From Mesorhizobium sp. WSM4311 (GTDB lineage: Bacteria; Pseudomonadota; Alphaproteobacteria; Rhizobiales; Rhizobiaceae), in NCBI RefSeq assembly GCF_002295115.1, contig NZ_NSFV01000003.1, forward strand, positions 496,001-560,000: DNA of 64,000 nt. The letters run 5' to 3'. The notes beneath the pieces were generated by a model, which was not told the origin of the DNA, searched no databases, and saw only the letters and a list, made by a program, of their open reading frames with translations. A program made the translations under genes and the position numbers. Each line of letters starts with the position of its first letter. Within the stretch, counting starts at the first letter, position 1. Shown piece after piece: positions 26,470 to 34,384 of the stretch.

Positions 26470-27330
26470 TCAAAGCGCACGGGACATCAACCACACGCCG
26501 GCCGCCACCATCAGCGCGCCGGAAATGCGCGAGATCAACGGCCCGCTCGTGGCCGTCTTTTCCAGGAGAACGAGGATGGCGATACCGGCGATCCACAGGA
26601 TGTTCATGACGCCGCCGACGAACAGCAAGGCCATCAGCGCCCAGCAGCAGCCCAGACAATAGAGGCCGTGATCGACGCCTAGCCGAATCGCACCGAGCGG
26701 CGCGGAACGGAACCCGCCATGGCTCATCAGGAACCCGATCGGCCCCTGGCATTGGCGCAAGCAGGAGCTCTTGATCGGCGTCCATTGATAGAGGCCGGCG
26801 GCGATCAGGACGAGGCCACCGAGGATCGTGCTGTCGGTTGCCATCGAGGGGTCGAGCAGGGCCAGCCGGCCGAGCAGCCATTGCGCGCCGGTCGCGGCGA
26901 TGCTGAAGACGATCCAGACGGTGAGATAGCCGGTAAAAAACCATCCGGTCGAAGCGATGGGGCGGCCAGCCGCCTGCGCCTTGCGGCCGATGCCAGCATA
27001 GAGCAGCAGCAGCGGCGCGACCGAAGGCGTCATCATGCCGACCATCATCACCGCCCACATCGTGAAAATGAAAGCGAAATCGGCGAGTGTCCAGGCTCGG
27101 AAGCCAGGCGCCACGGCGGCGCCCACATCCATTCCAGCCATGTCCATATTCGACATGTCCATTGCGGCCATATCGCCGCTTGCTCCGGCCGGCATCGGGG
27201 ATTCGGGCATGGCCATGTCGATGGCAAGCCACAGCACATAGGCCCAGGCGAGCACCGCAATCACGACGAGCGCGGCCATCACGACCGTGCGGTCGCGCCG
27301 CAGCACCGCCTCCAAGGCCCTGTCGCCCAT
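26470..27330 (-). CDS. DUF2182 family membrane metal-binding protein
   Basis: A 286-residue protein with about seven membrane segments. Met- and Asp-rich stretch MDMSNMDMAGMDVG near residue 52 suggests binding of a soft metal such as copper. The family pattern continues with MWAVMMVGMMTPSVAPLLLL, QWTPIKSSCLRQCQGP and DHGLYCLGCCWALMALLFVG. DUF2182 proteins are described as predicted metal-binding integral membrane proteins. It begins 9 bases after the DUF1326 gene, a pairing that recurs in proteobacteria. The two probably work together, but the metal and reaction are unknown. Confidence 0.85.
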   Translation of the reverse strand: MGDRALEAVLRRDRTVVMAALVVIAVLAWAYVLWLAIDMAMPESPMPAGASGDMAAMDMSNMDMAGMDVGAAVAPGFRAWTLADFAFIFTMWAVMMVGMMTPSVAPLLLLYAGIGRKAQAAGRPIASTGWFFTGYLTVWIVFSIAATGAQWLLGRLALLDPSMATDSTILGGLVLIAAGLYQWTPIKSSCLRQCQGPIGFLMSHGGFRSAPLGAIRLGVDHGLYCLGCCWALMALLFVGGVMNILWIAGIAILVLLEKTATSGPLISRISGALMVAAGVWLMSRAL

Positions 27331-27339
27331 TGGATCAGC

Positions 27340-27975
27340 TCAATGGACGACGCCGCTCTGCGTGAGATGCAGATTGGCAAAATGACTGTGCGTATCGGCC
27401 ACCCCGAACTTGATCGGGCCTGTCGCCTTGGTCCAGCCGCGCCCGATCTCGGCCATTGCGTATTCGAGGCCGTGCGGCAGGTCGATGCGTGCCCGATGCT
27501 CGGCGCCGGTGACCGGATTCTTGATCGGCTCGCCATGACCGTCGGCTACGCCCTCGACATGCAGCCGTCCGGTTCGCGCGTCGACGTCGACCTCGAACTC
27601 GATCGGGGCAAAGATCGGGTCATGGAATTTCTCCAGCGTGGTCGAGAAGAACTCGAATATTGTCGCGCCTGGTTCGGTGTCCTGCCCGCCCAGTATGCGA
27701 AGCAGCGCTTCACGCTGGGCCTCGCTCGCCCTCTCGTCGACAACCACCGCTGCTTCGCCGCCGCCCTGATGGATGGCGCCGGGCCAGCGGAAAATCCCGA
27801 CGAGCCGCAATCCATCGAGTTTGGTGGCTCCGTGATGGCCGCTCTCGATTTCGATGCCGGCAACCGCCTGACAGAAGCCGTGTGTGGGCATGGCGTTGAA
27901 CTGGCATGGGCAGCCATAGGCGCAATTGCAGTTGACGAATTCGCGCGCCTTCATCGTCCATTTGACGTTGGGCAT
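27340..27975 (-). CDS. DUF1326 family protein
   Basis: A 211-residue soluble protein with the family N-terminus NCNCAYGCPCQFNAMPTHGF, a cysteine cluster (three Cys in eight residues) that may hold metal. The rest is beta-rich (FEFFSTTLEKFHDPIFAPIE and VDARTGRLHVEGV). GGGGAGG stands before the ATG. It is transcribed first in a two-gene operon with DUF2182. The reaction is unknown. Confidence 0.85.
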   Translation of the reverse strand: MPNVKWTMKAREFVNCNCAYGCPCQFNAMPTHGFCQAVAGIEIESGHHGATKLDGLRLVGIFRWPGAIHQGGGEAAVVVDERASEAQREALLRILGGQDTEPGATIFEFFSTTLEKFHDPIFAPIEFEVDVDARTGRLHVEGVADGHGEPIKNPVTGAEHRARIDLPHGLEYAMAEIGRGWTKATGPIKFGVADTHSHFANLHLTQSGVVH

Positions 27976-28325
27976 GGCATTCCTCCCCTTGCGGCGCTCT
28001 GTGAGCGCGATACCCGGACCGGGGGATCAGGAGGAACCCTGCCAAAACCATCCGGCAGCATCTGATCGAGGCAATCCGGTGATTAATATTAGAGACTTAT
28101 TATATATGTTTCGCAGCCGTCTACAATAGGTTGACCGAGGGACGATCGGCTCCGCCGACAATCACTTCCGCACACCTTGCCGAGCCCGTTTCAGGACCCC
28201 GCAGCTATGCCGTTCAGGTGGAGAATTGGCATATTCGAAGTCTATCCCTGGCGGATGGTGGGCTGTTGCGCGGTCCAAGCCGCCGCACTATGGCTAGCGC
28301 CTTGTCAAACAGGCGAAGACGAAGA
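27976..28325. other. Divergent upstream region between DUF1326 and metC-type genes
   Basis: 350 bases without a convincing gene. The most AT-rich point is around 28080-28112 (TTAATATTAGAGAC then TTATTATATATG), a good candidate for promoters in either direction. Bases 28131-28325 are open on the plus strand but show no coding pattern, so they are treated as leader. I looked for a SAM-type riboswitch and did not find a recognisable one. Confidence 0.4.
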
Positions 28326-29507
28326 ATGGCTAAGGACGGCAACGAACAGGGTTCCGGCAAAATGGGCATCAACACGCGGTTGGCCCATTCGGGCAACAAC
28401 CCGCACGACTATTTCGGCTTCGTCAATCCGCCTGTCGTGCACGCCTCGACCGTGCTGTTCCGCAACGCCGCCGCAATGGTTGGCCGCAGCCAGAAATACA
28501 CCTACGGCACGCGCGGCACGCCGACGACGGACGCCCTTGCCCAGGCCATCGATGCGCTGGAGGGATCCGCCGGCACGATCGTGGTGCCGTCGGGCCTTGC
28601 GGCGGTGACTATTCCGCTGCTCGCCTTCGTGTCGGCCGGCGATCACCTGCTGATCGTCGACAGCGTCTACCATCCGACCCGTAATTTCGCCGACACGATG
28701 CTGAAGCGGCTCGGCGTCGAGGTGGAGTATTATGATCCTCGTATCGGCGCTGGCATCGCCGCCCTGATCAAGCCCAACACCAAGGTGGTGTTCACGGAAT
28801 CGCCAGCCTCCAACACGTTCGAGGTGCAGGACATCCCGGCGATCGCCAAGGCGGCGCACGCGGCTGGCGCTATCGTGATGATGGACAACACCTGGGCAAC
28901 GCCGCTTTATTTCCGGCCGCTCGACCACGGCGTCGACATCTCCATTCACGCGGCGACGAAGTACCCGGCCGGCCATTCCGACGTGCTGCTGGGCACGGTC
29001 TCGGCCAATGAAAGCCACTGGAAACAGCTCTATGAGAGCTTCTGCACGCTCGGCTGCTGCGCGGGTCCCGACGATGTCTACCAGGTGCTGCGCGGCTTGC
29101 GCACCATGGGCGTGCGCCTGGAGCATCACCAGCGCAGCGCGCTTGCCATCGCGTCGTGGCTCGAAGGCCAGAAGGGCGTGGCGCGCGTGTTCCACCCTGC
29201 CCTTCCCAGCCACCCGGACCACGCTCTATGGAAGCGCGACTTTTGCGGTTCGAGCGGCATCTTTTCCATCGTGCTCGCCGGCGGCGGCCAGAAGGAGCAG
29301 CACGCTTTCCTCGACGCGCTGCAGATCTTCGGCCTCGGCTATTCCTGGGGCGGCTATGAGAGCCTTGCGGTGCCAGTCTGGCTCGACGACCGCGTCGTTG
29401 CAAAAGGCCCCTATGAAGGCCCGTTGATCCGCCTGCAGATCGGCCTCGAGGATGTAGACGACCTGAAAGCCGACATTTTGCGCGGTCTGGCCGCAGCGAC
29501 GGCCTAA
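28326..29507 (+). CDS. metC: Cystathionine beta-lyase
   Basis: A 393-residue PLP enzyme of the Cys/Met metabolism family. The PLP lysine lies in SIHAATKYPAGHSDVLLG. YGTRGTPTTDALAQAIDALE near residue 60 and FTESPASNTFEVQDIPAI near 165 are family blocks. It would cleave cystathionine to homocysteine, pyruvate and ammonia in methionine synthesis. The KYPAGHSD form is typical of MetC rather than MetB. The start at 28326 (MAKDGNEQGS) is taken. An ATG at 28362 (MGINTRLAHSG) is possible. Confidence 0.85.
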   Translation: MAKDGNEQGSGKMGINTRLAHSGNNPHDYFGFVNPPVVHASTVLFRNAAAMVGRSQKYTYGTRGTPTTDALAQAIDALEGSAGTIVVPSGLAAVTIPLLAFVSAGDHLLIVDSVYHPTRNFADTMLKRLGVEVEYYDPRIGAGIAALIKPNTKVVFTESPASNTFEVQDIPAIAKAAHAAGAIVMMDNTWATPLYFRPLDHGVDISIHAATKYPAGHSDVLLGTVSANESHWKQLYESFCTLGCCAGPDDVYQVLRGLRTMGVRLEHHQRSALAIASWLEGQKGVARVFHPALPSHPDHALWKRDFCGSSGIFSIVLAGGGQKEQHAFLDALQIFGLGYSWGGYESLAVPVWLDDRVVAKGPYEGPLIRLQIGLEDVDDLKADILRGLAAATA

Positions 29508-29668
29508 CCAGCGCGCACGGGCTGACTGCCGGACAGAATCAGCAGACGGCCGCGAGGCCTTGGCGCTGATAACAAAGCGCGAGCCGCTCGCGGCATCCCA
29601 TTGCTGCGCGTCACGCAATATTATTCTCTCGGGCCGCTGCTTTCGGGATTTGTTTGACTTTCAAATCC

Positions 29669-30814
29669 ATGGGTTCGGTCGCATTGCGTGCTGCACTGGT
29701 ACCCTCGTCCAATCCCATTGGTCCCAACCCTGTCATGGCCTTTCGTCTTTTTGTCCCCATCCTTGCCGGCGCGACGCTGCGAGAGCGGCTGCTGGCCTGT
29801 ATCGGCGCCACGATCGGCATCGCGCTGACCGGCGTGATCAGCGGGCTGGCAATGGGCGGCGGCCCGCATGTGGCCCTGCTGGTGGCACCGATGGGCGCCT
29901 CCGCCGTGCTTCTCTTCGCCGTGCCCGCCAGCCCTTTGGCGCAGCCCTGGTCGATCATCGGCGGCAACTCCATATCGGCGCTGGTGGGTGTGACGGTGGC
30001 GCATTTCATCCATGATCCGGTCATGGCCTCGGGCCTCGCCGTGGCGCTCGCCATCGCGGCCATGTCGTTCACGCGCTGCCTGCATCCGCCCGGTGGCGCG
30101 GCGGCTCTGACGGCGGTGCTCGGCGGGCCGGCCGTAGTCAGCGCCGGCTTCCTGTTTCCGTTCGTGCCGGTGGCCCTGAATTCGATCATCCTGGTCACGC
30201 TCGGCCTGCTTTTCCACAGGCTGGCGCGGCGCAACTACCCGCATGTCGCTGCTTCCCCAGCCAACAGCCATGGGACGGCCGATCCGCCGGCGCGGCAGCG
30301 CGTCGGCTTCCGGCCCGAGGATATCGACGCGGCGCTGACCACGCTCGACGAAACCTTCGACATCGACCGCAACGACCTCGAACGGCTCCTGAGGCAAGTC
30401 GAGCTGCAGGCCATGGTGCGCTCACACCGGACGCTGCTTTGCCAGGACATCATGTCCCGCGACGTGGTTTCGGTGCCCGAGCAGGCCACCGCCGAGGAGG
30501 CGCGCCAGCAACTGCTCGATCACAACATCCGCACCTTGCCGGTGGTCGACGCGGATGGCCGGCTGGTTGGCGCTGTCGGCCTGCGCGAGCTGACGAAGAC
30601 GACCGATGCGGTGAAGAGCGTGATGTCGAAGGCCGGCACCGCTTCGCCCGAGACACCGGCGATGAGCCTGCTTCCCGTACTGACCGACGGCCGCAGCCAC
30701 GCCGTGGTCATCGTCGACGGTGAGCGGCGCATCCTCGGCCTGATCACCCAGACCGACCTGCTGACGGCGGCAGCGCGCGTGCAGGCCGCAGACAAAGGAC
30801 TGGCGGCGGCTTAG
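29669..30814 (+). CDS. HPP family membrane protein with C-terminal CBS domains
   Basis: About 381 residues. The N-terminal part has five or six helices with the HPP motif in TRCLHPPGGAAALTAVLGGP. The C-terminal part (from about residue 245) holds two CBS domains: DIMSRDVVSVPEQATAEEAR with DADGRLVGAVGLRELT, and SVMSKAGTASPETPAMSLLP with VDGERRILGLITQTDLL. HPP proteins have been linked to nitrite transport in plastids and cyanobacteria. CBS domains bind adenine nucleotides and would gate it. Starts at 29669 or 29735 are both possible; the TTG at 29654 is less likely. Confidence 0.85.
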   Translation: MGSVALRAALVPSSNPIGPNPVMAFRLFVPILAGATLRERLLACIGATIGIALTGVISGLAMGGGPHVALLVAPMGASAVLLFAVPASPLAQPWSIIGGNSISALVGVTVAHFIHDPVMASGLAVALAIAAMSFTRCLHPPGGAAALTAVLGGPAVVSAGFLFPFVPVALNSIILVTLGLLFHRLARRNYPHVAASPANSHGTADPPARQRVGFRPEDIDAALTTLDETFDIDRNDLERLLRQVELQAMVRSHRTLLCQDIMSRDVVSVPEQATAEEARQQLLDHNIRTLPVVDADGRLVGAVGLRELTKTTDAVKSVMSKAGTASPETPAMSLLPVLTDGRSHAVVIVDGERRILGLITQTDLLTAAARVQAADKGLAAA

Positions 30815-30935
30815 AGCAACTCCAGGAAAAGTGTGTGCGGTTTTCGGAAAAGCGCGCAGCGCTTTCCCTTGCGAATTGCGTCAACACAAAGAGTTGGAGC
30901 AGTTGGCCGTTTCCGTGAAACGGTGAACTGATCTA
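30813..30935. repeat. Rhizobial intergenic repeat element
   Basis: The stretch beginning TTAGAGCAACTCCAGGAAAA at 30812 and containing CGAATTGCGTCAACACAAAG and CGTTTCCGTGAAACGG matches, from memory, the palindromic intergenic elements found in many copies in Mesorhizobium and Rhizobium genomes. Ends are paired (GCAACTCC near the left, GTTGGAGC further right). It lies directly after the HPP gene stop and may end its transcript. Confidence 0.65.
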
Positions 30936-30963
30936 GAATAGCGGAGCCAGGTTGCCGAAATCC

Positions 30964-31004
30964 GGGAACCTTTTTCCGGCGGGCGCATCGAACGTGCAGT
31001 CAAG
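30964..31004 (+). promoter_or_regulatory. Predicted ECF-type promoter of the sigma factor gene
   Basis: GGGAACCTTTTTCC at 30964-30977 and GCGCATC at 30983-30989, with a closing GTCAA at 30999-31003. The same elements, with the same spacing between GGGAAC and GCGCATC, occur before the DUF4142 gene at 31735. It begins 67 bases before the sigma factor start, so self-activation is likely. Confidence 0.65.
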
Positions 31005-31030
31005 CGTCTGTTCGGGGAGATCCGGTCGCG

Positions 31031-31717
31031 ATGAGCAAGCTCGCAATACCCGTCAAAATGCCCGGGGTGGCCGAGGCTCTTTCCGGCGACATGCTGCTTG
31101 TACAGCGAGCCCTGGCGCGCGATGCGGGCGCCTTCCGCACCATCATCAAGACATACAACCAGCAGCTCTACCGCATCGCGCGCGGCATACTGCGCAACGA
31201 CGCCGAAGCCGAGGACGTCGTCCAGGAGGCTTATGTCCACGCCTTCGCCAATCTGGCGACATTTCGCGGCGACTCTTCGCTTGCCACCTGGCTGTCGCGC
31301 ATCGTCATCAACGAAGCACTCGGCCGCCTGCGCAAGAGGCGCCGCACCGTGGCGATGCCCGAAAATCCGGAAGCGCAAATCATCCGCTTTCCCCTCAACC
31401 CCAGCGACGACCCGGAGCGGACGATGGCGCAGCGGCAGATTCTCGCACTTGTCGAGCGGGCGACCGACAGCCTGCCCGACATCTACCGCATGGTCTTCGT
31501 GGCCCGTGTCATCGAGGGCCTGAGCATGGAGGAAACCGCCGATCTGCTGGGCGTGCGGCCGGAGACCGTCAAGACAAGGCTGCACCGGGCGCGTAGCCTG
31601 TTGCGCAAGGCGCTGGACGACGAGATCGGCCCGGTCCTGCTCGACGCCTTCCCCTTCGCCGGCCGCCGCTGCGAGCGTTTGACCAAGGCCGTTATGGGAC
31701 GGCTGGGCTTCGAATGA
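31031..31717 (+). CDS. ECF RNA polymerase sigma factor
   Basis: A 228-residue sigma-70 type factor with only regions 2 and 4. Region 2: YRIARGILRNDAEAEDVVQE and TFRGDSSLATWLSRIVINEA (-10 recognition). Region 4: LPDIYRMVFVARVIEGLSME with ADLLGVRPETVKTRLHRARS (-35 recognition). No anti-sigma gene is adjacent. Downstream come a DUF4142 gene and a cupredoxin gene with a matching promoter, which makes them the likely regulon. About 40 extra C-terminal residues (PVLLDAFPFAGRRCERLTKA) follow region 4. Confidence 0.92.
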   Translation: MSKLAIPVKMPGVAEALSGDMLLVQRALARDAGAFRTIIKTYNQQLYRIARGILRNDAEAEDVVQEAYVHAFANLATFRGDSSLATWLSRIVINEALGRLRKRRRTVAMPENPEAQIIRFPLNPSDDPERTMAQRQILALVERATDSLPDIYRMVFVARVIEGLSMEETADLLGVRPETVKTRLHRARSLLRKALDDEIGPVLLDAFPFAGRRCERLTKAVMGRLGFE

Positions 31718-31734
31718 TCCCGTCGCGATTTTGC

Positions 31735-31774
31735 GGGAACGTTTCTCCCGGCCGCGCATCCAATCGGCGTCAAC
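31735..31774 (+). promoter_or_regulatory. Predicted ECF-type promoter of the DUF4142 gene
   Basis: GGGAACGTTTCTCC at 31735-31748 and GCGCATC at 31754-31760, followed by GGCGTCAA. It matches the element before the sigma factor gene at the same spacing. It starts 89 bases before the DUF4142 ATG. Confidence 0.65.
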
Positions 31775-31823
31775 TGGAAATGTAAGCCCGGCGCTTCCTC
31801 GCGGCCGGGCGAAGGAGGATGCC

Positions 31824-32348
31824 ATGTTCACCCGATATACCGCCGCCCTTGCCGCCGTGCTTTTCGTCAGCGCTGCTCCGTTCGCGCAGGCCGCCGACAA
31901 GCCGACCGACCCGCAGATCGCCCATATCGCCTACACGGCCGGCGTCCTCGACATCGAGGCGGCCAAGCAGGCGATCAAGACATCGAAGAACAAGGAGGTC
32001 GTCGCGTTCGCCAAGGACATGGAGCGCGACCATGAGGCGGTGAACAAGCAGGCGCTCGACCTGGTCAAGAAGCTCAAGGTGAAGCCCGAGGACAACGCCA
32101 CCAGCCAGGCGCTGACCAAGGCGGCGGAAGAAGAACGCGCCAAGCTCGCCAAGCTGAAGGGCGCGGCTTTCGACAAGGCCTATATCGAGAATGAAGTCGC
32201 CTATCACAAGCAGGTCAACGGCGCGCTCGAAACGCTGCTCATCCCTGCGGCCAGCAATGCCGAGTTGAAGAGCCTGCTCGAGACCGGCCTCAAGATCTTC
32301 CAGGGGCATGAGCAGCACGCCGAACATGTCGCCGGCATGCTGAAATGA
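31824..32348 (+). CDS. DUF4142 family periplasmic protein
   Basis: A 174-residue exported protein. Signal MFTRYTAALAAVLFVSAAPF ends AQA. The mature part is a ferritin-like helical bundle: AYTAGVLDIEAAKQAIKTSK, FAKDMERDHEAVNKQALDLV and HKQVNGALETLLIPAASNAE, with the family's conserved DH and H positions. The function of DUF4142 is unknown, though it is often seen in envelope-stress regulons. AAGGAGG stands before the ATG. Its stop overlaps the cupredoxin start (ATGA), so the two are co-translated. Confidence 0.88.
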   Translation: MFTRYTAALAAVLFVSAAPFAQAADKPTDPQIAHIAYTAGVLDIEAAKQAIKTSKNKEVVAFAKDMERDHEAVNKQALDLVKKLKVKPEDNATSQALTKAAEEERAKLAKLKGAAFDKAYIENEVAYHKQVNGALETLLIPAASNAELKSLLETGLKIFQGHEQHAEHVAGMLK

Positions 32349-32662
32349 AGGCGGGCGTCTTGATCCATCTGCCATGGCTGGCCGCTCTGGCGCTTATGAC
32401 GGCGCCGGCGGCGGCCGCAACCATAGAGGTCACCATCGACAAGCTCGTCTTCTCCCCGGCAACCGTCGAGGCGAAGGTCGGCGACACGGTCGAGTGGGTG
32501 AACAAGGATGTGGTTGCCCACACGGCCACCGTCAAGGGCGGCTGGGAGGTGATGATCCCGCCGAAGAAATCGGCGAGCCTGACACTGAAGGCGGCTGGAG
32601 CGATCGACTATTTCTGCCGCTTCCACCCCAACATGAGGGGCCATATGAACGTGGCGCCGTGA
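32345..32662 (+). CDS. Cupredoxin (amicyanin/pseudoazurin-like) blue copper protein
   Basis: A 105-residue exported protein with signal to about residue 24 (LALMTAPAAAA). The single cupredoxin domain starts TIEVTIDKLVFSPATVEAKV. All four type I copper ligands are visible: His in DVVAHTATVKG, then Cys, His and Met in YFCRFHPNMRGHM. It should carry electrons in the periplasm. Coupled by ATGA overlap to the DUF4142 gene, and under the same probable ECF promoter. Partner oxidoreductase unknown. Confidence 0.9.
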   Translation: MKAGVLIHLPWLAALALMTAPAAAATIEVTIDKLVFSPATVEAKVGDTVEWVNKDVVAHTATVKGGWEVMIPPKKSASLTLKAAGAIDYFCRFHPNMRGHMNVAP

Positions 32663-32689
32663 TGCCTTCGCGGGCTGGCGGTGCACAGC

Positions 32690-32812
32690 CGCCAGCGTGC
32701 AGGCCTCGCAGGCTTTCACGAGTGAGAAATCCTCGCTGCGGACGAACCGCGCCAGCACTTCGCCGATCGGCAGCAGAAGCGCCTCGGGCGAGCGCCACTT
32801 GCCACCGCCTAC
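32690..32812 (-). pseudogene. Fragment of a CGNR zinc-finger (ABATE-type) gene
   Basis: On the minus strand this reads KWRSPEALLLPIGEVLARFV, then SEDFSLVKACEACTL. That is the segment directly before and into the zinc finger of CGNR/ABATE transcription factors. The N-terminal ABATE domain is missing and the sequence breaks off after CTL, before the WCSMxxCGNR end. About 40 codons remain between the cupredoxin and enoyl-CoA hydratase genes. Confidence 0.6.
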
Positions 32813-33660
32813 GAATGGTCGAGCCGCAGCGAGGCGCGCCTTGCTTCGTCCGGCCTTGTGATGTGTGTCCAGGTGCCGTCGTAGCTGGGCTTGCGCCGCT
32901 CGATCCAGGCGGCAAGGCCTTCCCTGAGATCGGCGGTCGGCGCCATGCGGGCGAACTGCTCGGCCTCGACCAACAGCCCTTCGGCGATGCTGAGGTTGAT
33001 GCCGCGCGCCACCGCAGTGAGAATGCTGGCGAGCGCTGCCGGCGAATGCGTGGCGATGCGGCGGGCAAGATCGTGCGCTGCCGGCATCAGCTCGGCATGC
33101 GGCACAATCTTGTTGACGAGGCCGAGTTCGGCCGCTCGTTCAGCCGAAAAGGTTGCGCCCGTCAAAAGCAGTTCAAGCGCGCGCTTGCGCCCGGCAAGCC
33201 GCGGAAGGCGCTGCGTGCCGCCGAAGGTCGGGGGCATTGCGAGGTTGATCTCCGGCTTGGCGAACAGGGCGCGGTCGCTGGCGATGGCCAGCGGCACGGC
33301 CTCGGTGATCTCGCAGCCTCCGCCGAAGGCAATCCCGTTGACGGCGGCGATGATGGGTTTGCGGAAGGCTTCAAGCCTTGCCGTCAGTCGCTGGCCGCGC
33401 AGGACGAAGTCGCGCAGCGCCACATCCGTGCCTGCGGCGACACTCAATGAGAATTCGCCGATATCGCCGCCGGCGGAGAAGGCGCGTTCGCCGGCACCGG
33501 TCAGGATGACGGCGCGGACCGCATTGTCGGCCTCTATCGTGTCGAGGATCGCTAGCAGGCGATCGATCAGGGCGTAGTTCAGCGCATTGAGCTTTTCCGG
33601 GCGGTTGAGGGTGAGGACGCTTACCCCGTCGCGGGTCTCGTTCAGGACAAGATCGGCCAT
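32809..33660 (-). CDS. Enoyl-CoA hydratase/isomerase family protein
   Basis: A 283-residue crotonase-fold enzyme. It has oxyanion-hole segments AFSAGGDIGEFS near residue 63 and NGIAFGGGCEITEA near 110, and PPTFGGTQRLPRLAGRKRAL near 140. The acidic position normally acting as second catalytic Glu lies in this last block as P/T (PPTFGGT), so the reaction may differ from simple hydration. The start at 33660 has AAGGAAG before it. Divergent from a TetR-type gene across an operator, so it is probably repressed by it. CoA substrate unknown. Confidence 0.87.
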   Translation of the reverse strand: MADLVLNETRDGVSVLTLNRPEKLNALNYALIDRLLAILDTIEADNAVRAVILTGAGERAFSAGGDIGEFSLSVAAGTDVALRDFVLRGQRLTARLEAFRKPIIAAVNGIAFGGGCEITEAVPLAIASDRALFAKPEINLAMPPTFGGTQRLPRLAGRKRALELLLTGATFSAERAAELGLVNKIVPHAELMPAAHDLARRIATHSPAALASILTAVARGINLSIAEGLLVEAEQFARMAPTADLREGLAAWIERRKPSYDGTWTHITRPDEARRASLRLDHS

Positions 33661-33709
33661 TGTTCTTCCTTTCCAGATACCACGGAAAGGGATCACTCTT
33701 TCGATTGCG

Positions 33710-33733
33710 TGTATATTCACTAGTCGGTATACA
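33710..33733. promoter_or_regulatory. Operator between enoyl-CoA hydratase and tetR-type gene
   Basis: TGTATA at 33710-33715 and TATACA at 33728-33733 form an inverted repeat with a 12-base spacer centred on ACTAGT. It lies 7 bases before the regulator ATG and 50 bases before the hydratase start. Confidence 0.65.
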
Positions 33734-33739
33734 TGGCTC

Positions 33740-34324
33740 ATGCCCGAAGTCGCCAGCCCGACCCGCAAACGCATCGTCGATGCCGCGACGAAGCTGTTCT
33801 ATGCCGAGGGAATCGGCCGCGTCAGCGTCGACGCCGTCGCGGAAAAGGCCGGCCTCACCAAGCGGACGCTTTACTACCACTTCAAGAGCAAGGACGACCT
33901 GATCGCCGCCTATCTGGACGGGCGGGACCAGCCCAATCTGCGGCAGATGGCCGGCTGGTTCGATGCCGCGGAAGGCGGCGCGGACCGCAAGGCCGAGGCG
34001 ATCTTCAGCAATCTGGCGCGGGCTGCGCGCCACCCGAAATGGAAGGGATGCGGTTTCCTGCGCACGGCCGCGGAACTCGCTTCGATGCCCGGCCATCCGG
34101 CGATCAAGGTCGGATCACGCCACAAGTCGAATTTCGAGGCATGGCTGGCCGGCGCGTTGTCGGACCACGGCGTCGAGGAACCACAGGCGGCGGCGCGCGA
34201 GATCGTGCTTTTGATCGATGGCTCCTTTTCGATCATGCTGGTCCACCGCAATCCCGATTACATCGAGGCGGCAGGACGAGCAGCGGCGACGCTTGTCCGG
34301 GTCAGATCGCGGAACAAGGACTGA
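33740..34324 (+). CDS. TetR/AcrR family transcriptional regulator
   Basis: A 194-residue repressor. The HTH domain is TRKRIVDAATKLFYAEGIGR and VDAVAEKAGLTKRTLYYHFK (residues 8-52). The C-terminal domain includes KWKGCGFLRTAAELASMPGH, common in TetR proteins of the YxaF/LmrA-like C-terminal group. Its ATG is just beyond the palindrome at 33710-33733, so it should regulate itself and the divergent enoyl-CoA hydratase. Ligand unknown; an acyl-CoA or related compound would fit the context. Confidence 0.88.
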   Translation: MPEVASPTRKRIVDAATKLFYAEGIGRVSVDAVAEKAGLTKRTLYYHFKSKDDLIAAYLDGRDQPNLRQMAGWFDAAEGGADRKAEAIFSNLARAARHPKWKGCGFLRTAAELASMPGHPAIKVGSRHKSNFEAWLAGALSDHGVEEPQAAAREIVLLIDGSFSIMLVHRNPDYIEAAGRAAATLVRVRSRNKD

Positions 34325-34384
34325 ACCAGCCGTGGCTTGGAACGCAGCCGGCAAGCATGGTATCGCAATGCCAGGGAGGCGGTG

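Noticed and set aside
28131..28325. An N-terminal extension of the cystathionine beta-lyase, or a SAM riboswitch in its leader
   Set aside because: The open frame has no start with ribosome site or family sequence, and no recognisable riboswitch core was seen.
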